DNA of 64,000 nucleotides from Coprinellus micaceus (GCA_951394405.1 OX596345.1:1736001-1800000), one strand, 5' to 3'; counted from the first letter of the stretch, positions 35,731-53,449 are shown. The notes: a model not told the origin generated them from the sequence alone. Translations and numbers: made by a program.

Positions 35731-38700
35731 TTAACTATTTAGCTATGGCCGTTGCGATGAGTAGCAGGATGTCGACCCGCCGCGTGGGGAGGAAGGGAAG
35801 GAGGAAAATTGATGGGAAGAGCATGATGGCTTGCAGCTTTATCGCGATGGGCGGTGTTTGGTCATTATTTGGCGCGGGCGCCTATTTGAGCGTGCTGTCT
35901 CGACCGAGGCCCGAGTGACGGGAAGGCTCGGATAGAAGGGTCGTGGCGTACTAAGGCGAGGCTTCTGTTACTAATAGCTGTCAAGGAACGTTCCAGAAGT
36001 CTGATTATGGCTGTTAAACGGGTGTAGACATGGGATGGCGTTTTTCTGGACATGAAATTAGCTCTGGTTATTGTCCTAATATAAGAAAAATGCTGTACAC
36101 TCCGTCAATCAAGCTACAGAGCAAAGTAACACTAATGAAACGGGCTTGAGTAGGCAGGGAGTTGACCTGAGAACAGGTCGGTAGTTCCAAAAATTGCACT
36201 CTAGGAAGAACCTGAGAGTGGCCGACAATGACTCGACACTCCTCGTACACCCCACGAAGGATGGACCCCACGCCGAGTCCTGTCTCCTAGAAGACAGGAC
36301 GTCCCCCGACATCCGAGGGTAGACAGTGGGCAGTGCCCGCCCACGGCTGCATCTCCCGCGACCCGACCCACTGTGAAGTGAGGTCGTCGCCGAGATAATG
36401 GGGCCAGGTTACCGAGGTTGAAATTCTTCGACCTGGACCTGGAAAGCGTGTTCGAGCACAGGAAGGATCCGGCGGTCTACCAGTAGACCAACCAGTTTTG
36501 GAGGCCCGGTACTCCGATGCTGGTAGAGAGGTTGGGTTGCACATAGGCGACAATCACCGTAAGTGGCCCAGGCCTCTCTGTCAGACTGTGGGTGTCGATA
36601 GAGTGTCATGGCCTCTCGGGATACACTGGCAGAGACGATTGGGTGAGCTAGCGGCATTTCGCAATCACTGGGGCCTGCTCACCTGGCATATCCTTCGAAG
36701 AACTACGAGCCAGCTTGAACAACAACCCTTCCTGTTCCATCCATCGATACATCTCGCGTTGAGGCCACTGTTGTGTTCTAGAGAAGAGGAACGTATCTGC
36801 GGTTCAGCGAATCCGAGGATCACATCAACCTCGAGGTGTTGATCAGCAAGGACTGACAAGCTCCTCTACGGCCGATGGGTGGGTGCCTCGTAAGTGTACA
36901 CAACAAATAAAACTGTGTTTTCACAGCCATGGGTAGTGCAGCACAGACACGGCCCTATCCACTGCAAAGAGCGGTAGTAGCCAATGCCGATAGCCCACCC
37001 AAGGTTTGATGCACGGATTTCGAGGCAGCCCAACCGCTGGTGGAACGCCACAGACTCTTTTCCATCTACTCTCAGAACCACAATGGAACCGACCCGCCTT
37101 GAGAACCCCGGACAGGGAAGGCTGGTCGGAGCGTTGGCGACGCCGCTCAGACGAGGGTCTCTCAGAAGATGGGAGTAGGGAGATAAGGGGTGAGAGTTAC
37201 GTCACTCCAGACCCTAATGCACGACGAGTTTGCCCGTGTTGTGACCATCCTGATCCTGAAGTTCTCAACTTAGGGTTCGTGGGATGCTGCGTGGCGTTTT
37301 GACCGAGCCTGAGAGCGGCGAAAAATGTGAAAGGAAGCAGCGGCACGCATGGAGCATGGTGGTCATGGGATAGTCCAAACCTTGAACCTACGAGACAGGA
37401 CCATTGGGTTCATGTCTTCAATGTGGAGGTCTGTTGAATTCTCGCTGCGACTGCGCCTTGAAGGGTGTCGCGGCAAGACTGCCGTGTGGACTAATCCGGG
37501 CGTTTCAATATGACACTGGCTTGCGGGGATGGGCCGTAAACACGTTGAGCCTTTGAGTGGGCGCCTATCGCGGGCACAGTGGGGAGTCATTAAGCGCCGG
37601 AAATGGGGCGGCTGGATTACCCATGCCAACCAAGTATGGACGCTTCATCCCACTGTTTTTAGGTTTAGGTGGTCCGGGAGGTAACTCCGGGTAGATAAGC
37701 TCTGCTCGGGCTTCCCTGACATGCCAGGCTTCAGGGCGAATCTTGAAAATGGTTGATATATAGGGTGGCCGTCTGCGGAGGGAAAAAAGGTCGCAATGTG
37801 CACCCATTTGCGCCCTTCTCGACTCCTCCAGAACTTAACTCAAGGCACTCAGTCAATTCCCTTGGGCACCCGGTCAGAAGGAAGACCGGTGGAAGCGGCC
37901 TCGTCCCACCTTTCGAGCAAGCGAAGCTGTTATTGATACTATCATTACCAGCGGACTGTAAACCCCACATTGCAATGTAAAACCCGATCTTTGGCCGAGG
38001 CGGGACTTCGCTCGGGCCAAAAACCAGAGCGCCATATTCTGTTGGTTCGGGGGAATCCATCGGTGAAGGTTTCGTGAGTATTGGTGAACTTCTTGAAGAG
38101 CTAGGGGAGGATTTGGAGGCGGGGGTCCCCGTTTTTGGGTGTATTTTGAGCGTGGTTCTGGGGCGAGGGCAGGGGCCCCCCTTATGATAACCCTAATATC
38201 TGCCTGGGGTCTATGAAACACCAGATCACCCCCCAAGCGAGGGATATGAGCCGGCAGTGCAGAGAAATCCAGCAACGAGTTGGGGAGTGACAATTTGAGA
38301 CGCGTTTTTTTCAATCTCCGCCGAAATTGCATCACGTGTCGTTACGCGTCCCCCGCATCGTAAATCTTACATGCTTCTAGGTTCAACCAAAACTCTTGAA
38401 AAGGGTGACTATTGACTTTGTGCGCCATCCCGTAGTTTTTCAGGAGGTACAGGGGAGATGTGGTCAAATGGTGGACTTGACCATGTCACGCCTGCTCTCG
38501 GGTTTGACCGAAAGGTGTGACAGCCGCTTGATGCCGCGCGTCACAATTTTTACACATCCTTAGTTTTTGGACCCCCTTCGTCCCGGGACAACGCTGGCAA
38601 CACCAGTCCTCCAGATGTCAAATACATTCCTGGATATTCGTAAACTCAAGATGAGAGCACGTATGTTTGCGGATTTTGGCGGCCAAGGCTCCAATCGTGT

Positions 38701-39325
38701 GCGAGAAACTCGCACATTGCTCAAATTTTTACGGATCCTTGTGAATGATAGTACGATTAATCATCCTCAATGTTATCTGAAGCAGCTCCACACCACTTTC
38801 AACGTGATATGATTAATTTCAAGCCGCGGTGGCTTCCACTGATAGCCACTGGTCCTCACAAAGGCAAGCAAATAGCAGGTATCATGCCAAGCCTTTGACT
38901 TCCATGCATCTGAATACACCTTAACTGCTGCATAACCCCGTATCAGAAATCGTGCTCAACTTTTGTGGGCAGTGGGCTGCAGTGGGGCGGGGTCGGTGGA
39001 CGGTGTTCGCCAAAATGCGGCACACGACCATCAATCCCAACCGTGTGAAGAATGGATTTTTACCCTTCCTCCCAACCACAATATTGTTCTCCTCAAGTGT
39101 TCGCGTTGTATCTGCTGAGCTCATATCAGACTCTCAGATACTGAGCTCGGAGTAGTGATGGGAGGGCGCGACTCAGAGATTTGGGCATGCCAACCCTGAG
39201 ATTGCTTCCCGGAAATCCGTGCCAAGGATACTCCAAGCACCCCATGGTTCTTGGCTCCGTCTTGGCTCTACACGAGTTCACCACGTTCGTCAGGGCCGCT
39301 GATATGTTTTCGAAGAAGATATGGA

Positions 39326-39333
39326 TATATAAG
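39326..39333 (+). promoter_or_regulatory. TATA box of the ENA ATPase gene
   Basis: TATATAAG lies 48 nt before the ATG, so transcription should start close to the start codon and the 5' leader should be short. Confidence 0.55.
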
Positions 39334-39380
39334 ACCGAACAGTGTGGCTGAAATTTTTCCTTCGTCTCCTCTCCGCGATC

Positions 39381-43425
<4,045 letters not shown>

Positions 43426-44333
43426 TACCTGCTGGTGGTTTGCCACTCCTTGGTGTCCTGTTCGACATGTTTATGGTCCTGCTTCCTCTTCCGATCTCTG
43501 ACGGCCGAAGGTTCTGTGAGTCTGCGTTGCGAATGGACATTTCGTGGCGCTGCTCTCACATGCTTCGTCCAGGAAGAGGATGGTGGGAGTCCACTCTTTG
43601 GAATCCTCCCTCTCTGTCGTCAATGGTAAACTTGCCATCGACTTTCATACCCTTACGAAATTACGCTACAGTGTCACGACGTTGTTTGTTTCTCTTCCTC
43701 CTTCCCTTTTGCTATTTACATCTTTGTTACTTACTCCCTTCACGAAATCACTTAAAATCACTACCGTCGCGTTTCACCAACACTATGGCCCTCTGAAACC
43801 AAAGGCTCGGTGTCCACGAACACATCTTCCGTCAGGCGTAAGTACGATGTAAGAACCGGGGGTTTGTCCTACTCCCCCGACACTATCTAAGCACAGGTAA
43901 CATCCAAATTAGTAGAATGACATGCATCGTCACGCAGATGTGAACGAAATCCGAACGGTCCCTGGTTTCAGCCAGGCCTTGACTCGGGATTTGACGACCA
44001 GGTATGGCGGCTAGTGTCTGTAACGGGTGTCGGCATACAGGGACCTGGCAGTGCTAGCCAGCTCGATAAATTGGGGCCAAAGGGGAGTGAGCCACGTTCG
44101 ACCAGTACGCATTCCGAGCTCAGTCTGCAGCATAGCCCATTAGGGTCCAGGCAGGGTCTGAAGTCGTCTGAGTGGCTTGCAGCGCGGCTTTCGTCGGCAG
44201 GCCTCGCTGCACGCTGCACGCATCCTTAACCGGTGGAGAACTTGGCCTGAGGGTGGGTCTAATCATGCGGAAGGCGGTATGTGGGCAAGAGGAAAGGGGA
44301 GATCTAGGCGTATCGGGGTGTCGAGTCGATCGA
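43426..44333. other. Convergent 3' region between the ENA gene and TFIIE alpha
   Basis: Both flanking genes end here. The short frames have no motifs. Nothing else seen. Confidence 0.5.
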
Positions 44334-46125
44334 CTAGCCGTTCACCCTGTCATAAACCTCGAAGTAGGCAGCGTATTCCTCTGGTGTCATAAGCTCGTGG
44401 TCTTCGTCCGTGACCAACGAGAACGCCTTGGGGGTTCCGTTCACTGTAACACAATGATTAATGCCATCGAGTCGACGAGTCAACACAAGCTTACCATAGA
44501 CGAGAGGATCGTCCGCGGGTGGTTGATCATACATTGGCTGTTCAGGTTCTACGGTGGCGGCGAACTCGGGTGTCGCAAACTGTGCTGGTAGGTGGTCGTT
44601 GAATCCATTCGCCAGCCCAGCAACACTCGAGTTGCTGTCCGTCTTGGCAATTTTCGGTGTTTTGGGAGCAGCGCCAACGTCCTCTATTGACCTCGAGCGT
44701 TTGCGGTACTCTGAAAGCGATTCCAACATCTTGATCGACGGTTTCCTGTCCTCTTCCTCGTCGAGATCAAGACTATAATCTGATGGCTGAGTCGCACTGG
44801 GAGTTGGCATGGTTGACGTTGGGGCAGAGCCTGGATTCGAGGCAGCAACGAGCGAGGCGTAGTATTGCTCGTAAAGTAGATCCGCTTCGTTGGATGCGGC
44901 GACGGCGGTCTCGGTTTTGGCGTGCCCGAGACCATTGCTCGTGTGCATGGATATCGTCGACGATATCCCGTGCTTGTGGACACCAGCAATACCCAATCCA
45001 CGAAGACTCTCGTCGCCACCTCCCATCCCCTGGTCCGCGGCCGACTGTTGTCGGGCAACTTCTTTCACTCCAAGGGCGGTCAGGTCGTCCGTTATCGTAC
45101 TCTTTAGATGCCATGCGGGAAGCGCGTTCTGCTGCCGCTTTAACTCGGCCTCCTTCTCCCTCTCTCTCCTCCTCTTGTCTTCGTCCTCTCCATCGCCCTC
45201 CATGACCATCATGATGCCAATACCCTCGTCCCTCTTCCCATTAGAATCCGCTCCTGCCACTTTCAGTCCCGCGCCAGGCCCATTTGCCGAGCCATCGTAG
45301 CCAGCTCCACCATTCGCCTTCTGCCGCTGCTCGAGTTCCTGTGCGGCGTGCTGCTTGACCCACATAGCGACGTCGAATTGGGGCAGCTTCATAGATTCAC
45401 TCTTCTGCAAGCCCTCTCGAATGAACCTCATCTGGTGGTTAAAACGCATCATGCGGTCCTTGCTGCCCTGCACGCTCTCCGCGTCCTCGTTCTCAATCAA
45501 CTCGGCCTGGCAGATCTCGCACACGAAAATGCCTCGTGCAAAGTCCATGATCTTGTCCACGTCCAAGGGGGTGTATGAGGCCTTGCATTGCGGGCAGATG
45601 TAGCCCTTGTTGTCGATTTCCTGCGAAGCAAATGAGCTGGTGACATCAGAGAAAGGAAAATGAACGCACGTTTCGCAATTTGTGGTCGATCTTGTTCCAC
45701 ATCTTCGCGATACGCCACTTGACAACGTTGCAAAAGTGCTCATAGTCGATGTAGTAGTACTGCTTTCCAACAGAGCGCTGTGCACCCTCCTTGAGCTCAT
45801 TTTGCCGGTACCTGCGTCGAGGTCAGCGTTTGAAACATGCCACAATAGATCGTACCGACACTTTGACCAGGGAGTCATTTGCGAGCACTGCAATGACCTT
45901 ATTCAGTTCCTTCGACTGCAACCCCATCCTGCCCGCCAGTTCGTCGTCCTTCAGGCTGCAAGGGAGGTCAGAACGATGGAACAAAGCGCGACTCCCGCCT
46001 TCGACTACTTACACAGGGTACCTCGCCAACTGGTCCATGATGATCGTGAACTTGGGTTCATAGAAAGCCCTGGATACATGCTGCACAAGAATTCGGAGGA
46101 TTTCCTTTTCTTCCTTGGTGGACAT
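44334..46125 (-). CDS. TFA1: TFIIE alpha subunit
   Basis: Five exons (46125-46013, 45955-45860, 45811-45670, 45620-44495 and 44443-44334) give 1587 nt (528 residues). The N-terminal winged helix carries LARYPVLKDDELAGRMGLQ and KQYYYIDYEHF, then WRIAKMWNKID. A C4 zinc ribbon follows: C126xxC129 and C151xxC154, in YICPQCKASY and FVCEICQAEL. The rest is a charged, low-complexity region (Lys/Arg/Glu, then Ser/Pro/Ala), and the C-terminus has VYVNGTPKAFS and an acidic EDHELMTPEEY segment. TFIIE recruits and stimulates TFIIH at RNA polymerase II promoters. The exon 2 donor is GTCGGT and the exon 3 donor GTGCGT, both non-optimal. The kinase gene upstream is divergent, 765 bp away. Confidence 0.93.
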
Positions 46126-46890
46126 GGTGTCGCAGAGGCGGCAATGAATAGCACACGTCGGATCCCGTTGGCGAGGCTACCTCTGCCTGTCTGTCCCCCG
46201 GACGTCTGAATTCCGAATGTAAGCGTCAAGTACTGATTCTGGTGTCGTTTAAAACTGAAATACAGGGCTGAAAACCTGGATACCCAGGTGTCGAGGTGAT
46301 GGTCAAGAGCAAGAACAGGAACACAATCATTTCGTGTCGGTTCCGCAAACATTTGCTGAGATTATGTAATGCGAGACGTGACTTTCACGTGAAATAAGGC
46401 CCGGGGCGTGGGAAACCCGACGCTGGCCGAGCGCTGGCTCCCATCACTGTGGTCTCGACTCGACGCTTTCCTTCTCCACAAACGATGGTCTAGTATGAGC
46501 GACCCCGACAAGCTCCTCGAACCGGATCCGTTTTGAGGCGACAGTTCCTTGCTGAACGGTCCACATCCTTCCTTGCAAGGACGCGGTGGTAGTCGAGCCT
46601 CTTCACTCTGGGAAGATCCAGCTTGTTGACCCCCCCCATAGAAATGGAATATCACAGCATATTCCCAGAGTTCTTGTAGTTGAAATAGCTGACATCCTGA
46701 CAGGGGCTGACCTTTGAGCTTGAACTCCTGTTATGTAAAACCTGGCTGACCAGGACGATCGTCTTTCGCCTGGCAGGCGAGTTTTGTTTCTTGGCTTTAC
46801 CCCTACACTGCTTCATCGTTGTCCGCTGGTCGCTGTTTCCCCCACAACCTACTTTCTGTGACTCGCCTTTGCCTGGAGCTCAACGCTAGG
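46126..46890. promoter_or_regulatory. Divergent promoter region of TFIIE alpha and the Nim1/Gin4-type kinase
   Basis: 765 bp between two start codons pointing away from each other. It contains a run of eight C at about 46629. Frames here are short and I support no gene. Confidence 0.5.
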
Positions 46891-49800
46891 ATGCAGACCG
46901 ACTCGAACAGCCCTCCCCGTGCACCACCAATCAAGTACAGCGCGCCGCTTGGGACTCGCTGGGCGAAAGAAAAGGCTGCAGCAGGAGGCGCTGCAGCGTT
47001 TGATCTCCCGACAGATCCCAAGAACATCGGGCCATGGATCCTTGGAGAGTGTATCGGGAAAGGCGCATCTGGTCGCGTCAAAATTGCTAGACACCGCCGC
47101 ACTCGTCAGCTAGCCGCCGTCAAGATCCTACCCATCACACCCCTCGTCAATTCTCGTGCATCTCTGGCGACTCAGCAAGCCAAATCTGAGAAGCAGAGAC
47201 TCGGAATCGATAGGGAAATCACGATGATGAAACTCATGAACCATCCCAACATTATGCGCATCTACGACGTTTACGAAGGTGAAAAGGAGCTGTTCCTTGT
47301 CCTCGAGTATGTCGAGGGCGGTGAACTGTTCGACTTTCTCGTCAACCGGGGCCGTCTGCCACCAGCTGAGGCGTTGCTATACTTTCGACAGATCATCTAC
47401 GGACTCAACTATGCTCACACGTTCTCTATCATCCATCGAGACTTGAAGCCGGAGAACATACTCATCGCCTCCCTCGATCCCCCCATCATCAAAATTGCGG
47501 ACTGGGGAATGGCCGCCTTCGCCCCACCCAGTCTCCAGCTCGAGACCAGCTGCGGCTCGCCTCACTATGCCAGCCCCGAGATCGTCAATGGAGAGAAGTA
47601 CTTTGGGACTGCCACCGATATCTGGAGCTGCGGTGTCATCCTCTTCGCCCTTCTCACCGGTCGTCTCCCTTTCGACGATAAAAACGTGCGAACCCTACTT
47701 TCAAAGGTAAAAAGTGGAAAATACGACATGCCTACCTGGATCGATCCTCTAGCCAAGGACCTGCTAACCCGGATGCTAGTCGTCGATGTCAGGAAGCGCA
47801 TAACCGTACGTTTCGCGATCCTCGGATCCTTCTAATAATCTGATACGCTGCTCGCAGATTCCTGATATCATCGCCCATCCATGGTTCTCCAAAATCAACC
47901 CAACGTCATCCCCCCAGTCGAGCCCAGCCCATACCCCTATCCTTCCACCTTCTCCAAGCATCCTAGCCCGTCCAATCCCTTCCTCAGATATGATCGACCC
48001 AGAACTTTTTGCCTCTCTACGTGTGATATGGGGTCGCCATGCCGAGTCACAGACTGCTTCCATTCAAAGAGACCTGTGTTCTCCTGCTGGCCAGGGAACC
48101 TACGCCAAGGCATTTTACTTTCTCCTGAACAGATATCGTGAAGAGACCCTGCGCAGCCGTTCGGACGATCTCGACGGGCAAAATATGAGCATCGGCTCCG
48201 CGTCTGAGCTCGATTCCTCGTCCTTGAGCTTCACCCAGGATTGGAACCCACAACTCACCCGAGGGTCTCGGTATCCGTCCAGCGACAATTCGTCCGCCAG
48301 GGCCATGGTATCAACTCCTGCCACTAGCCGATCCCCGTCAGTCGAGGTCTTGGACATCGGTATCAAGGGTGATGAACCGAACCCTCTGCGTGCAAATCGG
48401 CCACCGCCTCCAGCGTACACAAGCGGTGTGGTTCGGGCGCTTCATACGGCTCGCCTTACTGTCGATGGTCGCAAGCCTAGCTCTGTCTCCGCTTCGAATG
48501 TTCAGGTTCCCTCTCACAGGAGCAGTGCCGCTCCGGCGACGTCGCGAATCCACCAGCCCCGCAAGAGCTACCATCCTCAATCCCCAACTCGCCCAGAGCA
48601 CCGACGTACCACCGGGACTATACCTATTTTCTCGAGACCTCAGCGATCTGCATCTGAACACACTGGGAATCGCGTGAGCGTCCTCGAAGGCGGCTACCCT
48701 ACTCACCTCCCTTTCCGCTCTCCTTCTCCGATATATCCTGCCAAAATGGCATCCGCATCTGCGATGGATGTTGATCCCAAGCCCGGCGACGCAGTCGAAC
48801 GCTCTAACGACCCCTCGGTCATTAGCAAGGCCCCTGCGCAGAGTACGATGGGGGTCGTTGGTGCATCGGGCAACGAGATGCAGGAATCTCGGCCTCCGAG
48901 TCGTGATGGAGCTAGCCCGCCGAGTGCTCGTCAACGTCACACCATAGCCTTGGATAAGGAGAACGTTCCTACGAATGAAGGCTGGACACATGTGGAGGGA
49001 CGTGGAGCCAGCCTTGGAAGAGCGCTCACGGGAAGGGATGTCGCGAACCGGGAATCGCTGATTCCAGTGGCCGCATTGAAAACAAAGAAAGAGAAGGAGA
49101 GGAAAAGTCGACGTCGGTATTTTTCTACCCTTTCCCGGAGTCTCTGCTAAACTCCCGATCTCTAGCCCCTCCACTAGAACTGACTTCCCACCAACGCCGC
49201 ACGATGCTTGGCTCCCCAATTCAGCAGGTCACCTCGCCCACCGCCCAAGCTCCCCCCACTTCCACCAGGATCATGGCGTCTCCTGTGGTCGGCGAATTCC
49301 GAGGGTGGTTCTCCAATCTCTTCAACTGGAAGACCGGCGGCTCTTCGCAACCCAGCATCTTCTATTCCACAGAAGACGGCCCTCAAACTCGAGACCTCTG
49401 CTTCGCGCTTTTCCAATCGATGGGCTTCATCATTTCTCGGAACCTTGGTGAACAGCCAGCGGAGAACTGCGAGATATACCATTGCCGTCTGGACCAGTTT
49501 GTCTCTGATCCACAAACGAGCCTCATCCTAAAACCGAGCCGGTTCCGTCTCGAGTTCTTTTTCACGACCCCGACTGCTGCTCCTGGCACATTTCCTCCGC
49601 ACAGCCCGGCGCCGATGGCCTTGTTCCCTGGTAACGCCCAAGCACACGAGGCCAATGGATACTTCGCGTCTAGCCCCCTTCCCAGCCCGAACCATCTCTC
49701 TGCGGCGTCTACTCCGACACCTACCACTGGCTTCAGCTTCCGGCCTCGTAGCAGCCTCATCCCTGGAAGCGGGGGAGGAGGACGGCTCTCCGCTGGGTCC

Positions 49801-50055
49801 TCTCAAGCAAGTACGCCGACGGCTGCGACCCCAACCGGCCCCCCGACTCCAGGGACTTGGGAAGGCCCGTCTGGGTGCACATGCGCGATTACTCTGGTGC
49901 ACGAGAAGGGAAGCACGGGAACATTTAAGACGGTAAGGGAGAGGTTGAGAGAGGCCTTCGATTCGAGGGGGATGGCGTTGGCGTCTTGCTTCAGTCCTAC
50001 GATTCCAAATACCCCGTTCCCGGAGGGTACGGAGAAGCAGCAGAGGGTAGCCTAA
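46891..50055 (+). CDS. Nim1/Gin4/Hsl1-type Ser/Thr kinase
   Basis: Three exons (46891-47805, 47858-49112 and 49166-50055) give 3060 nt (1019 residues). The kinase domain (about residues 48-315) shows GKGASG (56-61), K78 in AVKIL, HRDLKPEN (182-189), DWG in place of DFG (204-206), and the activation loop CGSPHYASPE (221-230). This sequence set is that of the Nim1/Cdr2/Gin4/Hsl1 group, which phosphorylates Wee1 or organises septins in the G2/M size checkpoint. A long Ser/Pro-rich linker follows, with a D-K-E-N motif in LDKENVP. The last 250 residues contain a KA1-like module (STEDGPQTRDLCFALFQSMG, RFRLEFF, CTCAITLVHEKG) that in relatives binds acidic lipids. I join exon 3 through a GTCGGT donor; a separate downstream gene starting at 49204 is the alternative, but the phase fits one protein. 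Confidence 0.88.
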
Positions 50056-53000
50056 CTTCAGACCTGTCAGGGGAATGTCAACCGATATAGAGCTTCGATT
50101 TTTTCTAGAAGACATGCACGATATGAACCCATGGCCTTGGGTCAGAATGTATTTGTACCCGCTCCCACTATCACCATTTTCGCGAAGGACTTTACAGCAA
50201 TAGTGATACAGTTGCCCTTTGGCCGAGATTGGCGCGGACGACTGTGCCAATGTCGGGAAAGGGGAAATCGCGCCACAGCACCTAAGATCGAGTGCAAAAG
50301 ATGTACGCGGACCGCAGTCATGCATGCTGGCGCTGAGGCCTGAGGAGTAGCTGGAATCTCTAAATCGATACTATGTCCTCGAGTTCCGTGATCGAAGCGC
50401 GCAACAGTCCTCCCTCCTGGCCTTGTCCAGCACCGCCTTCGTCTGGGTCACAAAGAGCCTGAGCTTTGTCTGCCCCTTTCTTCTCCCCCTCACGTACAGT
50501 TACTAATTGGAAGACTCCATTTTATTTTGCCCGGAAAGGAGATCAGGCTTGTCAAAGCGCCTGTCCACAAAACCCAGTCGTGCTGAGTGCCCCTCGACTG
50601 CTGGTTGTCGGCTCATTCGGGGGTTACATTAGTTGGTTGTGGCCCCTGCGGATGTGGTTGCGGAGACATCCTCTGTTGTTTCCACCCGAGGCACACGGCT
50701 GTGGTATCCGGTGCATGCACGAGTCCTTCGCGCCGAGAACCCTAATCCTTTTCGCGCCGCCACCGGACAAGGAACGTTGCCCGCTCGACGCCGTTAACCT
50801 CCGGCACTGCTACGCCCTCCCGAAGCTGTGCGAAGAAGTGCTACGGCGCCGCTCGGAGGAGGGCCAGGTGATACATGGTGCACCGGGGTTAGAGATTGGG
50901 GTTGGGATTACAGGGTCAATCAGAAGAGAGTAAAGAAAAAACAGAGTATCAGCGGTGCCAAGCTTGAGGAGAAGGGGTTGAGTAGTGCGTGTAGATAGGG
51001 TTGAGAACGGCCATTCGGCGTAGGAGCTATATGCAGCCACAAGGGCCTCTAAGCTGGGCCTCCCTTCCTTGATCCCCGCTGTGTGCGAGTGAAATGGGGC
51101 GAATCCAGGGTGGTTCAAATTTAGGGTATACGTACTGATGAGAGAGGGATTTACACCTCTTCTTGCCCCGACTGTGTCTCGTCCGAGGGGTAGTGGTGGT
51201 ATGGCCCATGGGGGCTTGGGCACACTGGCGAGAAGGCTGGGTGGCCTTCAGCCGCGTCGTCAGCTGTCTGTTTATCCTCGGGTTCTCCAACGGCTGGCGA
51301 ACCTTGGCCTCCGTGTGAGTACAAGCCAATCGGCGAAAGAAGGGTACCAAACCTTCTGAAGACCAACGGGGTCAAGCGGTGTCGACCTTCGCATGTTCAA
51401 AGGCGTGCCGTTACAAAGAACGTCTCTCGTGCCAGGTGCGTGGATACTACCGTGCAACTCGTGCGGCATTGCCTGGACGGAGGTCTGTAACAGAGTTACG
51501 AGAAAGTCGTTTGACGTGCGGGCATCCCCGGCCTATGGGATGGGGAAAGTAAGCGCTGATGGAGAGCTTCTCCGCCATGGATTTCTGGAAACACCGGAAG
51601 GTGTCGAAGCAAAGTTAATTTTCAGGGTATCAGAAACAGACGCACGAGCGTATCGCACGCCTCCATGCCCCCACACCATCACGGAACTGCGTTTGTTGTG
51701 CGCGACGAGGCGCTCGCATGGTTAGAAGGGCTCGGAGATAGACGATGAGTATGACGGGACCGTTGGCGCCCCGGCCTCGTTCCACACGCCACCTGAAAAG
51801 AGTACCTGGTTAATTTACACAATCAGACACTGATAACCGAGGATACGAAGAGGTAATCAAGGGAAGAACAGCGTGCGGTGCGGAAATGGATCTAGGAATT
51901 CTCGATTCGCTGCGGCGAGAAAGCGCCACTGGCCAGACCTCGCTAAGCGACCCACACCCTCAGTCCCAGGGTCATTTCACACTCTGGAACGAAGGGTGTA
52001 AATGGAATGAGCGTTCGATCTGGGGAACGAATAATAAGATGAGAGGTGTGGACTGGTCCATAGATCGTGGTGGCAGGAGACCATGAATCGCGATGATCAT
52101 GCGACCCGCCGCGGAGGATCGAATGTCCCCTCGCAATATAGATTGAGGGATTGAGTTCTAAAGGTACGAAAGAGATGTTGAAAACAATACCTCGGTCGAG
52201 GCTCTGGGGCTGCGGACCATGGAGAGGAACCAGTCACTATCACAAAGAGCTCCGGCAAGCTAGGTCATCAAACCCTTCAAACTGGAGTGAGGAGCAAAGA
52301 TCGACAACAGTCGTACCTTCAGGCGCAAGTCCCTAGCGTTTGAGATTAACACACACTCATCCTCGATCACGACCGGAGCGAGGGACTCACCCTGATCAAG
52401 GGCCAGGACGTTCAATAGGTTTGAAAGGGAAAAATATACCGGTATGATAGTGTATATGCTCACCTTCCAGAGCTCCGGCGACCCTAGCCAGTGGTAGGCT
52501 GGGTTCACGGAATTTCAGCCTTCCAGGGCCAGTTGTTGCGCCCGAGGAGAGCCAAGGGGATTTGAGTAAATTTCTATGTGTCCAACAGCGCGTGTACTAT
52601 AGATTAACCAACGCTCATGGTATGCAGAGAGGGCGCAATTCCAAGCAAGATGGCCCCAGTGCTGTCGAAAACCCCTGAGATAGCTTCATGTTCGGGGTAG
52701 GACTATTATGAACGAGTTATGACACGTCGCGTGGCCGCCGCGAGAAACTGAAACGAATGGATTCCAGTGAGTCCTTCGATGACCTAGGGTGCTTCCCTTT
52801 AGGGGCGAGGCACTGTCGGCGGTCAGGGGGACGTGGAATGGAAGCTGGAACCAAGAAACGGTGAGAGGTGGGAACAAGCGCCGAAGGGTTTGCCTTTGTT
52901 TGGCCTTGAAGGCTTCAAGTTTGGCTTGGCTTGGACCAGGCGCCTACTTCTAGGGGCTCCTGGGAATGCACGGCCCTCGGAGCTCATCTCGTTCGTGAAA

Positions 53001-53449
53001 TTTCCGTGCAAGCAGTGGTTCGATGTACGGATTAATCAATTCAGAGCATTCGACGATAGATCTGGCTATAAACGCAGCAGTACAGACCGGCAGGACCGTG
53101 TATCTAAGATTCAACTAGAACATAACCAAAGGGGCGAGCGAGATTCAAGGAGAAACGATGTCGACAGCGTGCGACGACGACGTGCAAGCCATCGTCTTTG
53201 AGGCAGTTGGGTACAAGTGAAAGTTACAGAAGAGAGGGCCAGAAGAAAGCAGAGGGAGTGTCCGGATAAGAAGATTGTGTGGGATATCTCCGCAGTCACA
53301 CCGGCTCGATGGTGGGGACAGCGTTGGCGGCGACAAGAAGGGATATGGCCGCTGAAACAAAAGCCTAAAGATAGAGAACGCTCCATTATACTGTTACACG
53401 GAAGATGGGGGAATTGAAACCGTTGAACAAAAAGATATCCCCACCTCCT
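50056..53449. other. Gene-poor region of 3.4 kb, no gene supported
   Basis: A plus frame of 155 codons at 50466-50933 has no recognisable domain. Other frames are shorter. Nothing else seen. Confidence 0.45.

Larger units (their letters stand above)
34503..39380. other. Gene-poor block of 4.9 kb, diverged repeats, no gene supported
   Basis: All frames are broken. A diverged tandem duplication occupies 34.6-35.7 kb (listed separately). A plus frame at 36498-36842 and minus frames around 36.3-37.0 kb have no motif I can assign. An imperfect hairpin (TGTCACGCCT with AGGTGTGACA) lies around 38484-38522. The last 60 bp hold the ENA promoter. The block may contain old transposon remains, but I cannot name one. 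Confidence 0.45.

Noticed and set aside
36400..36860. Possible retrotransposon chromodomain or integrase remnant
   Set aside because: Isolated words only; frames change every few dozen bases and I could not align any known catalytic motif.
44772..45300. Long plus-strand frames opposite TFIIE alpha
   Set aside because: They are antisense shadows of the low-complexity part of exon 4, and their translations are compositionally odd.
49204..50055. Separate gene starting at 49204
   Set aside because: The frame continues upstream to an acceptor in the right phase, and its content looks like the KA1-like end expected for the kinase.
50466..50933. Plus-strand open frame of 155 codons
   Set aside because: No recognisable domain, no paralogue and no clear promoter. 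It may be chance in GC-rich DNA.
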